Part shown: positions 45,377-54,483 of the stretch, in pieces
Position numbering within the stretch: the stretch's first letter is position 1
Layout: the number at the start of each line of letters is the position of its first letter
NCBI GenBank assembly: GCA_903913215.1
Contig: CAIWKE010000003.1
Location: 412,167 to 476,166, forward strand
Reading direction: 5' to 3'
DNA from: an uncultured Holophagaceae bacterium
GTDB taxonomy: Bacteria; Acidobacteriota; Holophagae; Holophagales; Holophagaceae
Length of the DNA stretch: 64,000 nt
The notes under the pieces: model-generated
The model's input: only the letters and a program-made list of their open reading frames with translations
Told to the model about the DNA's origin: nothing
Database searches by the model: none
Position numbers and translations under genes: made by a program

Positions 45377-47128
45377 ATGATGAACCGATTTCTCGACACC
45401 ATGTGGGGACAGGCCAACGCACTGTTCACCCCCTTCCGCCGCCGCCGCTGGGTGGACCTGCTGCTTGTGGCGGCCGCCTTCGGCATGCTCTACGGGCTGA
45501 TCCTGCTGGGCCACCAGTGGACCGCCATCCAGCGGCCCGTGCTGGCCATGGACCTCTCCCCCTGGGCCCTGCCTAAATACACCTTCTTTTCCATGATGCG
45601 GGGGCTGGCGGCCTACCTGCTCTCCTTTTTCTTCACTCTGGTCTACGCCTACTGGGCCGCCAAGGATGCCCGCTCGGAGCGCCTGCTGGTGCCTCTGCTC
45701 GACATCCTCCAGAGCATCCCCGTCATGACCTTCATCGTGCCGCTCATGCTGGCCCTGGTGGCCGCTTTCCCCCACAGCAACGTGGGCATCGAGCTCACAG
45801 CCATCATCGCCATCTTCACGGGCCAGGCCTGGAACATGACCTTCAGCCTCTACCACTCGCTGAAGAGCGTGCCCGCGGAACTGCACGAGGCCGCCACCGT
45901 GTACCGCTTCAACTGGTGGCAGCGCTTCCGGTGGGTGGAGCTGCCCTTCGCCACCACGGGCCTGGCCTGGAACAGCATGATGAGCATGGCCGGGGGCTGG
46001 TTCTTCCTCATGCTGGTGGAAGCCTTCAAGCTCGGCGACAAGGACTTCCGGGTACCCGGCCTGGGCTCGTACATGAGCATGGCCGTGGAGCGGGGCGATG
46101 TGCGCGCCCAGCTCTGGGCCGTGGCGGCCATGATCCTCATGATCGTGCTGTTGGACCAGGTACTGTGGCGGCCCATCGTGGTCTGGGCGCAGCGCTTCCG
46201 CATCGAGGACACGATGCAGGTGGCCGACTCCCAGAGCTGGTTCCTGAACCTCATCCGCGGCTCCCGCCTCATCCGCCGCTGGGATCGCTGGCGCGCCAAG
46301 CAGCGGCGGCTCCGCCAGCATCGCAAGCCGGCCAAGAAGCTCGTGGTGGTGGACCTCAGTGTGGACAAGGCCGCCCACGCAGCCCCCTGGCTGTCCCTGG
46401 TGGCCCTGGTCTTCCTCACGGGCTTTCTGATCCTGGGCGGCTTCGGCATCTTCCGCCTGCTGCACCAGCTGCCCTCCGGGGCCTGGTGGACCCTCCTCAA
46501 GGCCGCCGGGCTCACGCTCTCCCGCGTGATGGCCTCCATCCTCATCGGCCTCTGCTGGACCCTGCCCGCGGGCCTGGCCATCGGCCTCTCCCAGCGCCTG
46601 TCCCGCATCTTCCAGCCCATCGTCCAGGTGGCGGCCTCCTTCCCCGCGCCCATGCTCTTCCCGGTGGTGGTGGCCATCCTGGCCTCCATGAAGATCGGCC
46701 TGGGCTGGGGCAGCATCGTGCTGATGCTGCTGGGCACCCAGTGGTACATCCTGTTCAACGTCATCGCCGGCGCCAGCGCCATCCCCAGCGACCTCCGGGA
46801 GGTGGGCACGGCCTTCGGCTTCAGCCGCTGGCAACGCTTCCGCAACCTCTACCTGCCCGCCATCTTCCCCTACCTGGTGACGGGCTGCCTCACGGCGGCC
46901 GGGGGCGCTTGGAATGCCAGCATCGTGTCCGAGTACTACAACATCAGCGGGCCCACCCTGCAGACCTTCGGCCTGGGTGCCATCGTGAGCCAGGCCGGTG
47001 AGTCGCGGAACTTCCCGCTGCTGGCGGCCTCCACCCTGGTGCTGGCCGCCACGGTGGTGCTCTTCAACCGCCTGGTCTGGAAACCCCTCTACAAAATCGC
47101 CGAAACCCGCTATTCCCTATCCAAGTGA
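45377..47128 (+). CDS. ABC transporter permease, tandem NitT/TauT-type
   Basis: 583 residues from the ATG at 45377 (the next codon is also ATG). Two homologous binding-protein-dependent permease units lie in one chain, each with an EAA loop: ELHEAATVYRFNWWQRFRWVELPFA split over about 165-190, and REVGTAFGFSRWQRFRN near 475-492. About 12 TM helices with a cytoplasmic basic linker (about 290-330, KQRRLRQHRKPAKK). This imports small anions or organic acids in relatives (nitrate, taurine, bicarbonate). No substrate-binding protein gene is adjacent. Confidence 0.88.
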   Translation: MMNRFLDTMWGQANALFTPFRRRRWVDLLLVAAAFGMLYGLILLGHQWTAIQRPVLAMDLSPWALPKYTFFSMMRGLAAYLLSFFFTLVYAYWAAKDARSERLLVPLLDILQSIPVMTFIVPLMLALVAAFPHSNVGIELTAIIAIFTGQAWNMTFSLYHSLKSVPAELHEAATVYRFNWWQRFRWVELPFATTGLAWNSMMSMAGGWFFLMLVEAFKLGDKDFRVPGLGSYMSMAVERGDVRAQLWAVAAMILMIVLLDQVLWRPIVVWAQRFRIEDTMQVADSQSWFLNLIRGSRLIRRWDRWRAKQRRLRQHRKPAKKLVVVDLSVDKAAHAAPWLSLVALVFLTGFLILGGFGIFRLLHQLPSGAWWTLLKAAGLTLSRVMASILIGLCWTLPAGLAIGLSQRLSRIFQPIVQVAASFPAPMLFPVVVAILASMKIGLGWGSIVLMLLGTQWYILFNVIAGASAIPSDLREVGTAFGFSRWQRFRNLYLPAIFPYLVTGCLTAAGGAWNASIVSEYYNISGPTLQTFGLGAIVSQAGESRNFPLLAASTLVLAATVVLFNRLVWKPLYKIAETRYSLSK

Positions 47129-47135
47129 GGGAGCC

Positions 47136-48437
47136 ATGATCCACGCCACCAATGCGACGCATGAGGTCATCTGCGAACTGAAGGGCATCCAGAAGTCCTT
47201 CCAGCGCGATACCGGCCACCCCCTGAGGGTGCTGGAGGACATCAACCTGGATATCCGGGCCAACGAGGTGGTCTGCCTCATCGGCCCCTCGGGCTGCGGC
47301 AAGTCCACCATCCTGCGCATCTTCGCGGGGCTCATCCAGCCCACTAAGGGGCGCACCTACTACCACGGCAAGAAGATGGAAGGCCTGAACCCCGGCGTGG
47401 CCATCGTCTTCCAGAACTTCGCCCTCTATCCCTGGATGACCGTGGAGTCCAATGTTCGGACCGTGCTCCAGGCCCAGGGACTGGATGACGAGATCATCAA
47501 GGCCAAGGCCCACCGCGCCATCCAGCTGGTGGGACTGGAGGGCTTCGAGGAGGCCTATCCCCGGGAGCTGTCCGGCGGCATGAAGCAGCGCGTGGGCATG
47601 GCCCGGGCCCTCAGCGTCGATCCCGAAATCCTCTTCATGGATGAGCCCTTCAGCCACGTGGACGCCCTCACGGCAGAAGGCCTCCGCGCTGAAATCCTCG
47701 ACATCTGGGACGACGCCGAGCGCAACCCGTCCTCGATCCTCATGGTCAGCCACGACATCAAGGAAGTGGCCTACATGGCCGACCGCATCGTGGTGCTCTC
47801 CGCCAACCCCGGGCGGCTGCGCACCATCGTGGAGAACCCCCTGCCCCGCCCCCGGGACATGCGCAGCCCGGAGTTCCTGCGCTTGGTGGATCAGCTCCAC
47901 GACATCATCACCAGCACGGAGCTGCCGGACGTGGAAGTCACGGCCCCGGCCCCCAGCCTCCTGGCGGACCTGGTGGAGCCCCTGCCCCCGGCGCCCTCCT
48001 CGGACATCCTGGGCCTGCTGGAATACCTGGAGACCCAGGGCGGCACGGCGGATCTGTTCCAGGTGGCTGCCGCCACCCACGTCACCTTCGAGAAGATCCT
48101 CGCCTCGGTGAAGGGTGCGGAAATGCTGGACTTCGTGGATACCCCCAAGCGCCAGGTGCTGCTCACGCCGCTCGGCCAGCGCTTCGTCCGCGCCAACATG
48201 GATGACCGCAAGGACATCTGGAAGGCCCAGCTGCTGGAACTCCGCCTCTTCCGGCTGGTGCAGGAGCTCCTGGAACTGCACCACGGCGAGCTGAAGGCCG
48301 ACGAGCTCCTGGCCGAGCTGCAGCAGCGCCTGCCCATGGAGAACTCCGAGCAGACCTTCGAGACCCTGGTCACCTGGGGCCGCTTCGGCGAGCTGTTCGC
48401 CTACCGCGAAGAGCGCGGCGTACTCACGCCGGAGTAG
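47136..48437 (+). CDS. ABC transporter ATPase with AAA-associated C-terminal domain
   Basis: 433 residues from the ATG at 47136, after GAGGGAG and 7 bases from the permease stop. ATPase domain (1-260): Walker A GPSGCGKST, Q-loop FQNFALYPW, signature LSGGMKQRVGMARAL, Walker B ILFMDEPFSHVD and switch His MVSHD. Residues about 285-430 form a winged-helix-like C-terminal domain (LLEYLETQGGTADLFQ..., LTPLGQRFV) known as the AAA-associated C-terminal domain, found on some NitT/TauT ATPases. Regulation through this domain is inference. Confidence 0.9.
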   Translation: MIHATNATHEVICELKGIQKSFQRDTGHPLRVLEDINLDIRANEVVCLIGPSGCGKSTILRIFAGLIQPTKGRTYYHGKKMEGLNPGVAIVFQNFALYPWMTVESNVRTVLQAQGLDDEIIKAKAHRAIQLVGLEGFEEAYPRELSGGMKQRVGMARALSVDPEILFMDEPFSHVDALTAEGLRAEILDIWDDAERNPSSILMVSHDIKEVAYMADRIVVLSANPGRLRTIVENPLPRPRDMRSPEFLRLVDQLHDIITSTELPDVEVTAPAPSLLADLVEPLPPAPSSDILGLLEYLETQGGTADLFQVAAATHVTFEKILASVKGAEMLDFVDTPKRQVLLTPLGQRFVRANMDDRKDIWKAQLLELRLFRLVQELLELHHGELKADELLAELQQRLPMENSEQTFETLVTWGRFGELFAYREERGVLTPE

Positions 48438-48469
48438 TGAACCACACCACAAGGTTTCAAAAAAAATCA

Positions 48470-48578
48470 GCCACAAAGAACACAAAGGGCACAAAAAAAA
48501 GCCGGTTCGTTTCCCGCGCTTGCTTTGTGATCTTTGTATTCTTTGTATTCTTTGTATTCTTTGTGTTCTTTGTGGCTA
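48470..48578. repeat. Intergenic arm-repeat hairpin, copy G, with 9-nt units
   Basis: Left arm AGCCACAAAGAACACAAAG (48470-48488) pairs perfectly over 19 bp with CTTTGTGTTCTTTGTGGCT (48560-48578). The right arm is extended by three CTTTGTATT nonamers and one CTTTGTGAT. It lies between the convergent ABC ATPase and porin genes. Confidence 0.9.
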
Positions 48579-48614
48579 ATTTCTTGTCCTCTTTTGTGGT
48601 GAATGCCGAAAGGG

Positions 48615-49931
48615 CTAGAACTGCGCGTGCAGCCTGAGCGCTACCAGGCTCACGGGTCCGCGATCACGGTTGTAGCCGGGGTTCCAGATGCGCTGGAGGT
48701 CCAGGCTGGCCGTGAAGAACCGGCCCATACCCAGGGCGTAGTAGCTTTCCAGGATCCGCTCAGGGCTGTAGTTCAGACGCCCGTCCCCCAGCAGGAAGCC
48801 CAGGCCTCCCGCCGCCAGGTAGTCCTTGTGGTCCGGGCTGAGGCCATTCTGCACGGCCGCGACGCCGAGGCGATCCTGTGGGCGGTGCCAACCTGTGCCC
48901 TTGAGGGTCAGCCCTGCGGACACGGAGCGATCCACTTCGGTGTAGGCCCAGGACTCATTGCGACCATCGCTCCAGCCCCAGCGGGCGAAGGCCACCAGGT
49001 CCGCGCTGAGGGCCTGGTCCAGGTTCAGGCCCCAACCCTCCTTGGTACGATCATAGGCGCGGGTGCTCGTAACGTCCGGTGCCGTGGGCGACAGGGCAAG
49101 ACTCAGGCGGTAGTCCCCCATGCGGGTGGTGTTGCGGTAGACCATGAGGCGCAGGGCGCCGGGCAGGTCGCCGAGGCTGTGGTCGTGCTCCAGTTCCACC
49201 ACATCGCCGTGGGCGCGGGCGAAGCCGTGGTCGATCTCCAGCTGGTTGGCCACCAGGGGCTCCGCGAAGCGGCCATAGCGGGCCACCCAGGCGTCCCAAT
49301 AGAACTCCGCCGCGCAGCCCCAGGTGTAGCCCCGGGTATCCGCCGGATAATCCCAGGCCCCCTGCCCCATGAGGGTCCAGTTGAGGAACTGGCTACGGGC
49401 GTCGTGGGAGCCTGCGTTGCCATCGAAGACATCCATGACGCTGAACTTGCCGACGTGGACCACCAGGCGCCGCGAATCGCGCGAGCCGCCCAGCTGATGG
49501 GCGTCGTCCTCCACCTTTTGAGCCTCGCCGCCCAGGCTGAAGGTCTGCCGCAGCAGCACCCGGGCCAGGGAGGCGCGGAACTCGGGATTGCCCACCCGGT
49601 AGGTTTCGCCATTGGCGGCCCCCGCCAGACCCAGCACACTGCCTACGCCCTTCCCTGCAGCGCCCTCGGCGTCCAGGTAGGCCTCGCCTCCCTGCCAGAG
49701 CCGCCAGCCGGTCATGAGGGTCGTGGTGAAGGAGGTGGCCCGCTCGGGACCTGGGCGTAGAGAATTGGGCCCCTGGTAGGGCGAGCGGAAGGCGTCGTCC
49801 GCCTGGCTGACCACCGTGGCCTGACCGTGGATATTGAATTCCTCAACGGCGGGCGCCTGGCACCAGAGCGGGAGGGCTGGGGCCAGCAGAAGGGCAGAGA
49901 CAAGATGACGGAACCGAAGCCGAGGCATGCG
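48615..49931 (-). CDS. Outer-membrane porin, OprB-like (carbohydrate-selective)
   Basis: 438 residues from the ATG at 49931 (frame open to 49967). A signal peptide (LVSALLLAPALPLWC) is followed by alternating strands and a C-terminal Phe (LRLHAQF), as in outer-membrane beta-barrels. Segments such as QFLNWTLMGQGAWDYPADTRGYTWG and ESYYALGMGRFFTASLDLQRIWNPGYNRDRG match the OprB carbohydrate porin family. Likely takes up sugars or small solutes. Confidence 0.8.
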   Translation of the reverse strand, partial: RMPRLRFRHLVSALLLAPALPLWCQAPAVEEFNIHGQATVVSQADDAFRSPYQGPNSLRPGPERATSFTTTLMTGWRLWQGGEAYLDAEGAAGKGVGSVLGLAGAANGETYRVGNPEFRASLARVLLRQTFSLGGEAQKVEDDAHQLGGSRDSRRLVVHVGKFSVMDVFDGNAGSHDARSQFLNWTLMGQGAWDYPADTRGYTWGCAAEFYWDAWVARYGRFAEPLVANQLEIDHGFARAHGDVVELEHDHSLGDLPGALRLMVYRNTTRMGDYRLSLALSPTAPDVTSTRAYDRTKEGWGLNLDQALSADLVAFARWGWSDGRNESWAYTEVDRSVSAGLTLKGTGWHRPQDRLGVAAVQNGLSPDHKDYLAAGGLGFLLGDGRLNYSPERILESYYALGMGRFFTASLDLQRIWNPGYNRDRGPVSLVALRLHAQF

Positions 49932-49977
49932 CATGGAAACACCGTGACAGGAAGATGGAACGGACATGTGACGGATA

Positions 49978-50898
49978 TCAGCGCTCCACCACCGGCGGCG
50001 CGAAGGCGCAGAGGGCGATGCCCGCCAGCACCAGCAAGGTACCGATGGCCTGAAGGGGGCGCAGGGCCTCGGCCAGCAGCACCCAGCCCAGAATGACCGT
50101 CGCCACAGGCTGGCTCATGAGGCCCATGGCGCCGAGGTTCGTGGGCACGTGGCCCATGCCCCACGTAATGAACCACCAGGCCACCACCTGCACCAGGATG
50201 CCCAGGCAGAGCAGCGCCCACCAGGTGCGGGCCGGAAAGCCCCCAAAGGCCTCGCCCTGGGTCCAGCCCAGGATGCCGAAGCCCAGGCCGCAGGCGACCA
50301 CCACCCAAAGCAGGGCCACCGGGGCGCTGAGGTCCCGGCGGGCCCGGCCCAGGGCCAGCGTGAAGGCCGCATAGGCCAGGGAGGCCAAGGCGCCCAGCAG
50401 CTCGCCCAGGCCGGTGCCCCAGCGGGCCCCCTTGGCCAGGCCCAGCACCAGGGCCCCCGCCAGGGCCAGCAGCACGCCGACCCAGAAGCGGCGGCGCAGG
50501 CGGGCGCCCATCCACAGCACGGAGATCACGGCCACCCAGATGGGGGCCAGGGTCACCAGGAGCGTCGCGTTGGCGGCGCTGGTGAGGTGCAGGGCTGAGT
50601 GCCACATCCAGAGGTCCGCCACGAAGCAGCAGCCCGCCACCACCGCCCAGGCCTTGGCCCGCCCAGTGCCCGGCCGTCCCTGGCCCCGGGCCAGCAGGGC
50701 CACGAAGGGCAGCGCGAAGAGCATGCGGTAGAAGCCCACCACCAGGGGCCCAGCCGGACTGGCCCAGCGCACCAGCATGGCCGCGAAACCCAGCAGGGAT
50801 GCACCCAGAATGAGCGCCGCCAAACCACGGGCGTCGGGGGCTTCCTTGGTGGTCAGGGCTCCGCCCCCTAATTGGCCCAACGGGACACCTGCTCCCAA
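49978..50898 (-). CDS. EamA/DMT family permease
   Basis: Up to 306 residues. The furthest start is a TTG at 50898, which overlaps the end of dacB by 31 bases; a TTG at 50880 is an alternative and no nearby ATG exists. Ten hydrophobic helices in two halves, with LTSAANATLLVTLAPIWVAVIS and the second-half VLLAEALRPLQAIGTLLVLAG typical of EamA. Substrate unknown. Encoded in the dacB direction, probably co-transcribed. Confidence 0.82.
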   Translation of the reverse strand: MGAGVPLGQLGGGALTTKEAPDARGLAALILGASLLGFAAMLVRWASPAGPLVVGFYRMLFALPFVALLARGQGRPGTGRAKAWAVVAGCCFVADLWMWHSALHLTSAANATLLVTLAPIWVAVISVLWMGARLRRRFWVGVLLALAGALVLGLAKGARWGTGLGELLGALASLAYAAFTLALGRARRDLSAPVALLWVVVACGLGFGILGWTQGEAFGGFPARTWWALLCLGILVQVVAWWFITWGMGHVPTNLGAMGLMSQPVATVILGWVLLAEALRPLQAIGTLLVLAGIALCAFAPPVVER

Positions 50899-52004
50899 AT
50901 GTCCTCATCGTCGCAGCGACCGTTCAGCACGATGGCGAAGACCCGCACCTGCCCATCCAGGGTCTGCAGGTAGCCGCAGAGGCTGGTGACCAGGTCCAGG
51001 TGCCCGGACTTCACCCGCACCCGGCGGCTGAGGTTGGGGTCCTTGATCTTCAGCTTCCAGGGCTCGCCGCCCATCACCTTCAGCGAGGCCACAAATTCCG
51101 GCCCCACCTCGAAGTCGTGGTAGCCCGCGCGCAGGATGATGCCGAGGGTGCGCGCCGACAGCCGGTTCTCCTTGCTGAGGCCCGAGCCGTCCGTAATGCG
51201 AATGACTTCGGGGCCCAGGTCGAAGGTGCTGCGGTAGAACTCCTGGATCCGCTTCACGCCCCGGGGCCAGGAGCCGGCCCCGAAGTCCCGCACCAGCATC
51301 TCCACCATGAAGTTGTTGGACCACTTGTTGATGTCCATGACCAGGGCCCGCAGGGGCGGCGAGGTCCAGCTCAGCAGGCGCCGGGGCGTCTCCACCAGGC
51401 CTGCGCGGCCCTCGATGGCGATGCCTGCCTCCGTGAGGATGCGCTGCAGGATCTCGCGGGCGTTCCGCTCCGGGTCCTGTGCCGTGCGCCCAGACTCATT
51501 CCGGTTGAAGTTCACGGACAGGGCCCATACCGCAGGCAGGGTGTCCCCGGACGTGTTCTCCCAGCCCTCGGGGCTGCGCTGGGCGTCGAAGGCGCTCTGG
51601 TCCAGGCGGAGGCTGCCGGCCACTCGCGTGATGCCGAGGCTCTTCAGAGCCTGGGCCAGCATCCAGATCCGCTCGCTGGTGAGCAGGGGATCGCCGCCGC
51701 CCTTGAAGACCAGATCGCCCTGCACCACGCCGTCCTTGAGGTCACCCCAAACTTCCGTCTCCAGGGTGGTCTCAGGCTTCATGCACTTCAGCAGGGCATA
51801 GGTGCTCACCACTTTGGTGGTGCTGGCGGGGATGAGGGCCTGACTATCCTGGAAGCGGTCCAGGGCCTTGCCTGTCTGCACATCCCAGAGCCCTGCGGAC
51901 ACGCTCACCCCACGGGCCTCCAGGGCCTTGGCCCAGGCCTTGAAATCCTTGGCGCCGAGGCAGAGGACCGGCAGGAAGAGGAGGGCCAGAAACTTGGGGA
52001 ACAT
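50868..52004 (-). CDS. dacB: D-alanyl-D-alanine carboxypeptidase/endopeptidase (PBP4 type)
   Basis: 378 residues, shorter than the usual 450-490, probably lacking part of the extra domain II. Signal peptide MFPKFLALLFLPVLCLGA. Serine-acylase motifs are SxxK in PASTTKVVS, SxN in KWSNNFM and KSG in VKSGHLD (in place of KTG). It trims peptidoglycan side chains in the periplasm. Downstream of the prepilin-like gene. Confidence 0.92.
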   Translation of the reverse strand: MFPKFLALLFLPVLCLGAKDFKAWAKALEARGVSVSAGLWDVQTGKALDRFQDSQALIPASTTKVVSTYALLKCMKPETTLETEVWGDLKDGVVQGDLVFKGGGDPLLTSERIWMLAQALKSLGITRVAGSLRLDQSAFDAQRSPEGWENTSGDTLPAVWALSVNFNRNESGRTAQDPERNAREILQRILTEAGIAIEGRAGLVETPRRLLSWTSPPLRALVMDINKWSNNFMVEMLVRDFGAGSWPRGVKRIQEFYRSTFDLGPEVIRITDGSGLSKENRLSARTLGIILRAGYHDFEVGPEFVASLKVMGGEPWKLKIKDPNLSRRVRVKSGHLDLVTSLCGYLQTLDGQVRVFAIVLNGRCDDEDIWEQVSRWAN

Positions 52005-52010
52005 GGACCC

Positions 52011-52547
52011 TCACTTGCCCGGGGTGGGAGTCGGAACCGGGATCTGGGCGGGGATCGCCCCCCCGGTCAGGCCCTGAATCTGATTCAGGTTGTTGTTGAG
52101 GTTCAGCAGGTTCTGATCGGCGGAGAACAGCCAGTCGTGCACCTGGGTCTTGGTCTGGTAGATGTGGATGCTGTTCAGGGGGCTGCGGGTGCGAACGCCC
52201 ACGATGGGCAGGCCCTCCGTGTTGCCCGAGGCCCCGGCCTGCACCTGCGTGAGGAACTCCCAGTCCCCGCTGGCGGTCATGGGATCTGTGTATTTCTGCC
52301 GCAGCACCCGGGGTCGCAGCTTCATGACCTCATCCAGGTCCTTGGGGTAGCGGTGAGTCTTGGAGAAGTAGAGCTTGAGGGCCGACGCAATGGCCTCGCC
52401 CCGGAAGATCAGCTCGGCTTCGTTCTCCCGCTGCACTTCCTTGCCCAGGGCGGGACCGGCCTTCATGAGCATGAGCCCCATGACCACGGCCAGGGCCAGC
52501 ACGAGGGCCATGGTGAATCCACGCTGCGAGGACCGGTTGAAGGACAT
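52011..52547 (-). CDS. Type IV prepilin/pseudopilin-like protein
   Basis: 178 residues. N-terminal SSQRGFTMALVLALAVVMGLMLM is a class III signal: basic leader, Gly-Phe, Thr, Met and a hydrophobic helix. The Glu usual at position +5 of pilins is replaced by a hydrophobic residue, as in some minor pseudopilins. The rest resembles GspG-like globular domains (KLYFSKTHRYPKDLDEVMKL). The C-terminus is Pro-rich. No secretion or pilus machinery genes are nearby. Confidence 0.75.
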   Translation of the reverse strand: MSFNRSSQRGFTMALVLALAVVMGLMLMKAGPALGKEVQRENEAELIFRGEAIASALKLYFSKTHRYPKDLDEVMKLRPRVLRQKYTDPMTASGDWEFLTQVQAGASGNTEGLPIVGVRTRSPLNSIHIYQTKTQVHDWLFSADQNLLNLNNNLNQIQGLTGGAIPAQIPVPTPTPGK

Positions 52548-52568
52548 GACAACTCCAAGAACAGGGTA

Positions 52569-54359
52569 CTAGCCCTGCTCCTGCTTGCGTGTCACGAGAT
52601 CGCGAAAGGCTTCCACCACCTTGGGATCGAATTGGGAGCCAGATTCGAGCTGCAGCTCCTCCAGCACCTGGCGCGACCCCTTGGGGCGGCGGTACCCCTT
52701 GCCGCTGGTCATGGTTTCGTAGGCTTCGATGATGCCGATGATGCGGCTGCCGATGGGGATGCTGGTCTCCCGGAGTCCCTCGGGGTAGCCGCGGCCATCC
52801 CAGCGCTCGTGGTGGTGGCGGATCATCTTCACCACGTCGAAGGGGAAGCGCAGATCCTTCAGGAAGACCGCCGCCAGCTCTGGGTGACTGCGGACCTGCT
52901 TCATCTCTTCGGCGCTCAGCTTGGGCTTGAGCAGCATCTGGGGGTCCAGCATGAGCAGGCCCACATCGTGAAGGATGGCGGCAATGCTCACGGCTTCCAC
53001 TTCCTCCGTGGTCAGCTCCAGCTTCAGGGCCAGATCCCGGGCCAGGCGGGCCGTCGCCAGGCTGTGAGGCCGGAGGCTGGGCAGGCGGCTCTCGCTGGAA
53101 CGCAGGATGCGGTGGCTCACGGACAGGAAGGCGTGGTGGTAGCGCTCATGGAGCCGGGCCTCCTGCAGGTGCAGCCCCAGGATGCGACCCAGCTTCTCGA
53201 TGACCTCGATTTCCGAGATGGAGAAGGACTGGTCCTCCTGGCGGAAGACCAGCAGCAGGTCATGGCCGTGGGCGGTCTCGTTGAGCAGGAGCGGCATGTA
53301 GGTGGCGAAGGCGCCGCCGAGGGGCTGGCCTTTGGCGATCTCCACCCGGGTGATGAGCCGCAGGTCCGGCTCAAAGACGTTGGGGAGGTGGAAGGTGGCG
53401 TGGGCCAGTATCTGCTGCTGCAACTCGGGCGAAAGCGTCAGGGTGCTGTAGGCCAGGATGGGGCGGATCTCTTCCGAATCATCGATCCAGAGCGCCACGG
53501 CCGTGGCCGAGAGGATCTGGCTGAGCAGGCCCGCGATTTCCCAGAAGAAGGCCCGCTGCTCCGGCGGAATCATGCCCCGCTTTCGGTCCGCGTTGGGCGG
53601 TGGTGGCGCCACGAGGCCACTGAGGGTGCGATCCGCCTCCCAAGGCAGGGCCGAGAAACCCTCCTGGCTGTTGCCGAAGCCGTACATCCGTTCCTGGGCC
53701 GAGGGCCCAGCCAGGGGGGTCCGGGTTTCCGGCATCCGCATCGCCGGGGAGGCCGTCGGGGCTGGGGGCAGCAGGCGCTCCGGCACTGGCGCCACCTCAT
53801 CAATGAGGGCCGAGGCCGTGGGCAGGCCCACGGGCACCACACCGCCAGTGTCCTCCAGGGGTTCCGGGGCGGCCGGGATGGGCCCAGAGGGGCTTCCGTA
53901 GAGCCGGAATTCCTTGAGAGCCTCCACCAGGTCTGTGCAGATGGCCACCGTGGGCGGGCCATCCCGGTCCACCTCGAAGGTGCCACCCTTGACCCGGTCC
54001 CGCTGGAGCAGGATGCCCACCCAGTCGCCAGCCAGGTAGATGGGGGAGATGAGGTACCGGGGCCACTCGCCCCCCTGCCCGAAGGCCGCCAGTTCTGGCG
54101 AATCCGAGGTGTCGTTCACCACATAGGGACGGCGCTCCCGCTGCAGGTGCACCAGGAGGGGATGCCCTTCCTGGATGGCCACAGGTGGCCGGGTCCCGCG
54201 GGGCCAGCCATAGAAGCTCACCACCTCGAAGGAGGCCATGCCGGGCACGCGAAGATACAGGGCCCCCTTGGTGCTGCCCACTTCCTCCAGGCACCGGTAA
54301 AGCACCTGCGAACACCGGTTCGCAAGTGCTTCGCCAAGGATCAGGGAGGTTGACGCCAT
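52569..54359 (-). CDS. GAF and HD-GYP domain protein, c-di-GMP phosphodiesterase type
   Basis: 596 residues from the ATG at 54359. An N-terminal GAF-like region (1-150), a Pro/Ala-rich linker (about 160-250), a second GAF-like region (about 270-400) and a C-terminal HD-GYP domain are seen. Metal-site motifs are AILHDVGLLML (HD), RSHPEL, HHERWDGRGYPEG (GYP) and IGIIEAYETMTSG. The family hydrolyses c-di-GMP. HDxGK is changed to HDVGL. Sensor input unknown. Confidence 0.88.
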   Translation of the reverse strand: MASTSLILGEALANRCSQVLYRCLEEVGSTKGALYLRVPGMASFEVVSFYGWPRGTRPPVAIQEGHPLLVHLQRERRPYVVNDTSDSPELAAFGQGGEWPRYLISPIYLAGDWVGILLQRDRVKGGTFEVDRDGPPTVAICTDLVEALKEFRLYGSPSGPIPAAPEPLEDTGGVVPVGLPTASALIDEVAPVPERLLPPAPTASPAMRMPETRTPLAGPSAQERMYGFGNSQEGFSALPWEADRTLSGLVAPPPPNADRKRGMIPPEQRAFFWEIAGLLSQILSATAVALWIDDSEEIRPILAYSTLTLSPELQQQILAHATFHLPNVFEPDLRLITRVEIAKGQPLGGAFATYMPLLLNETAHGHDLLLVFRQEDQSFSISEIEVIEKLGRILGLHLQEARLHERYHHAFLSVSHRILRSSESRLPSLRPHSLATARLARDLALKLELTTEEVEAVSIAAILHDVGLLMLDPQMLLKPKLSAEEMKQVRSHPELAAVFLKDLRFPFDVVKMIRHHHERWDGRGYPEGLRETSIPIGSRIIGIIEAYETMTSGKGYRRPKGSRQVLEELQLESGSQFDPKVVEAFRDLVTRKQEQG

Positions 54360-54483
54360 AAGTGGGGATTCCTGGAGAGGGGTACGCTGCCTCATGATGG
54401 CAGACCCAGGCAGTGTTGCTAACCTGAATCAATTGCCTTGTTGAATTGTTATTTCCTAGGTGTCGGGCGGCAAAATTAACGAT

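Noticed and set aside
44813..46834. Long minus-strand frame opposite the ABC permease
   Set aside because: Shadow frame with His/Glu/Gly-rich low complexity; the plus strand carries clear permease domains.
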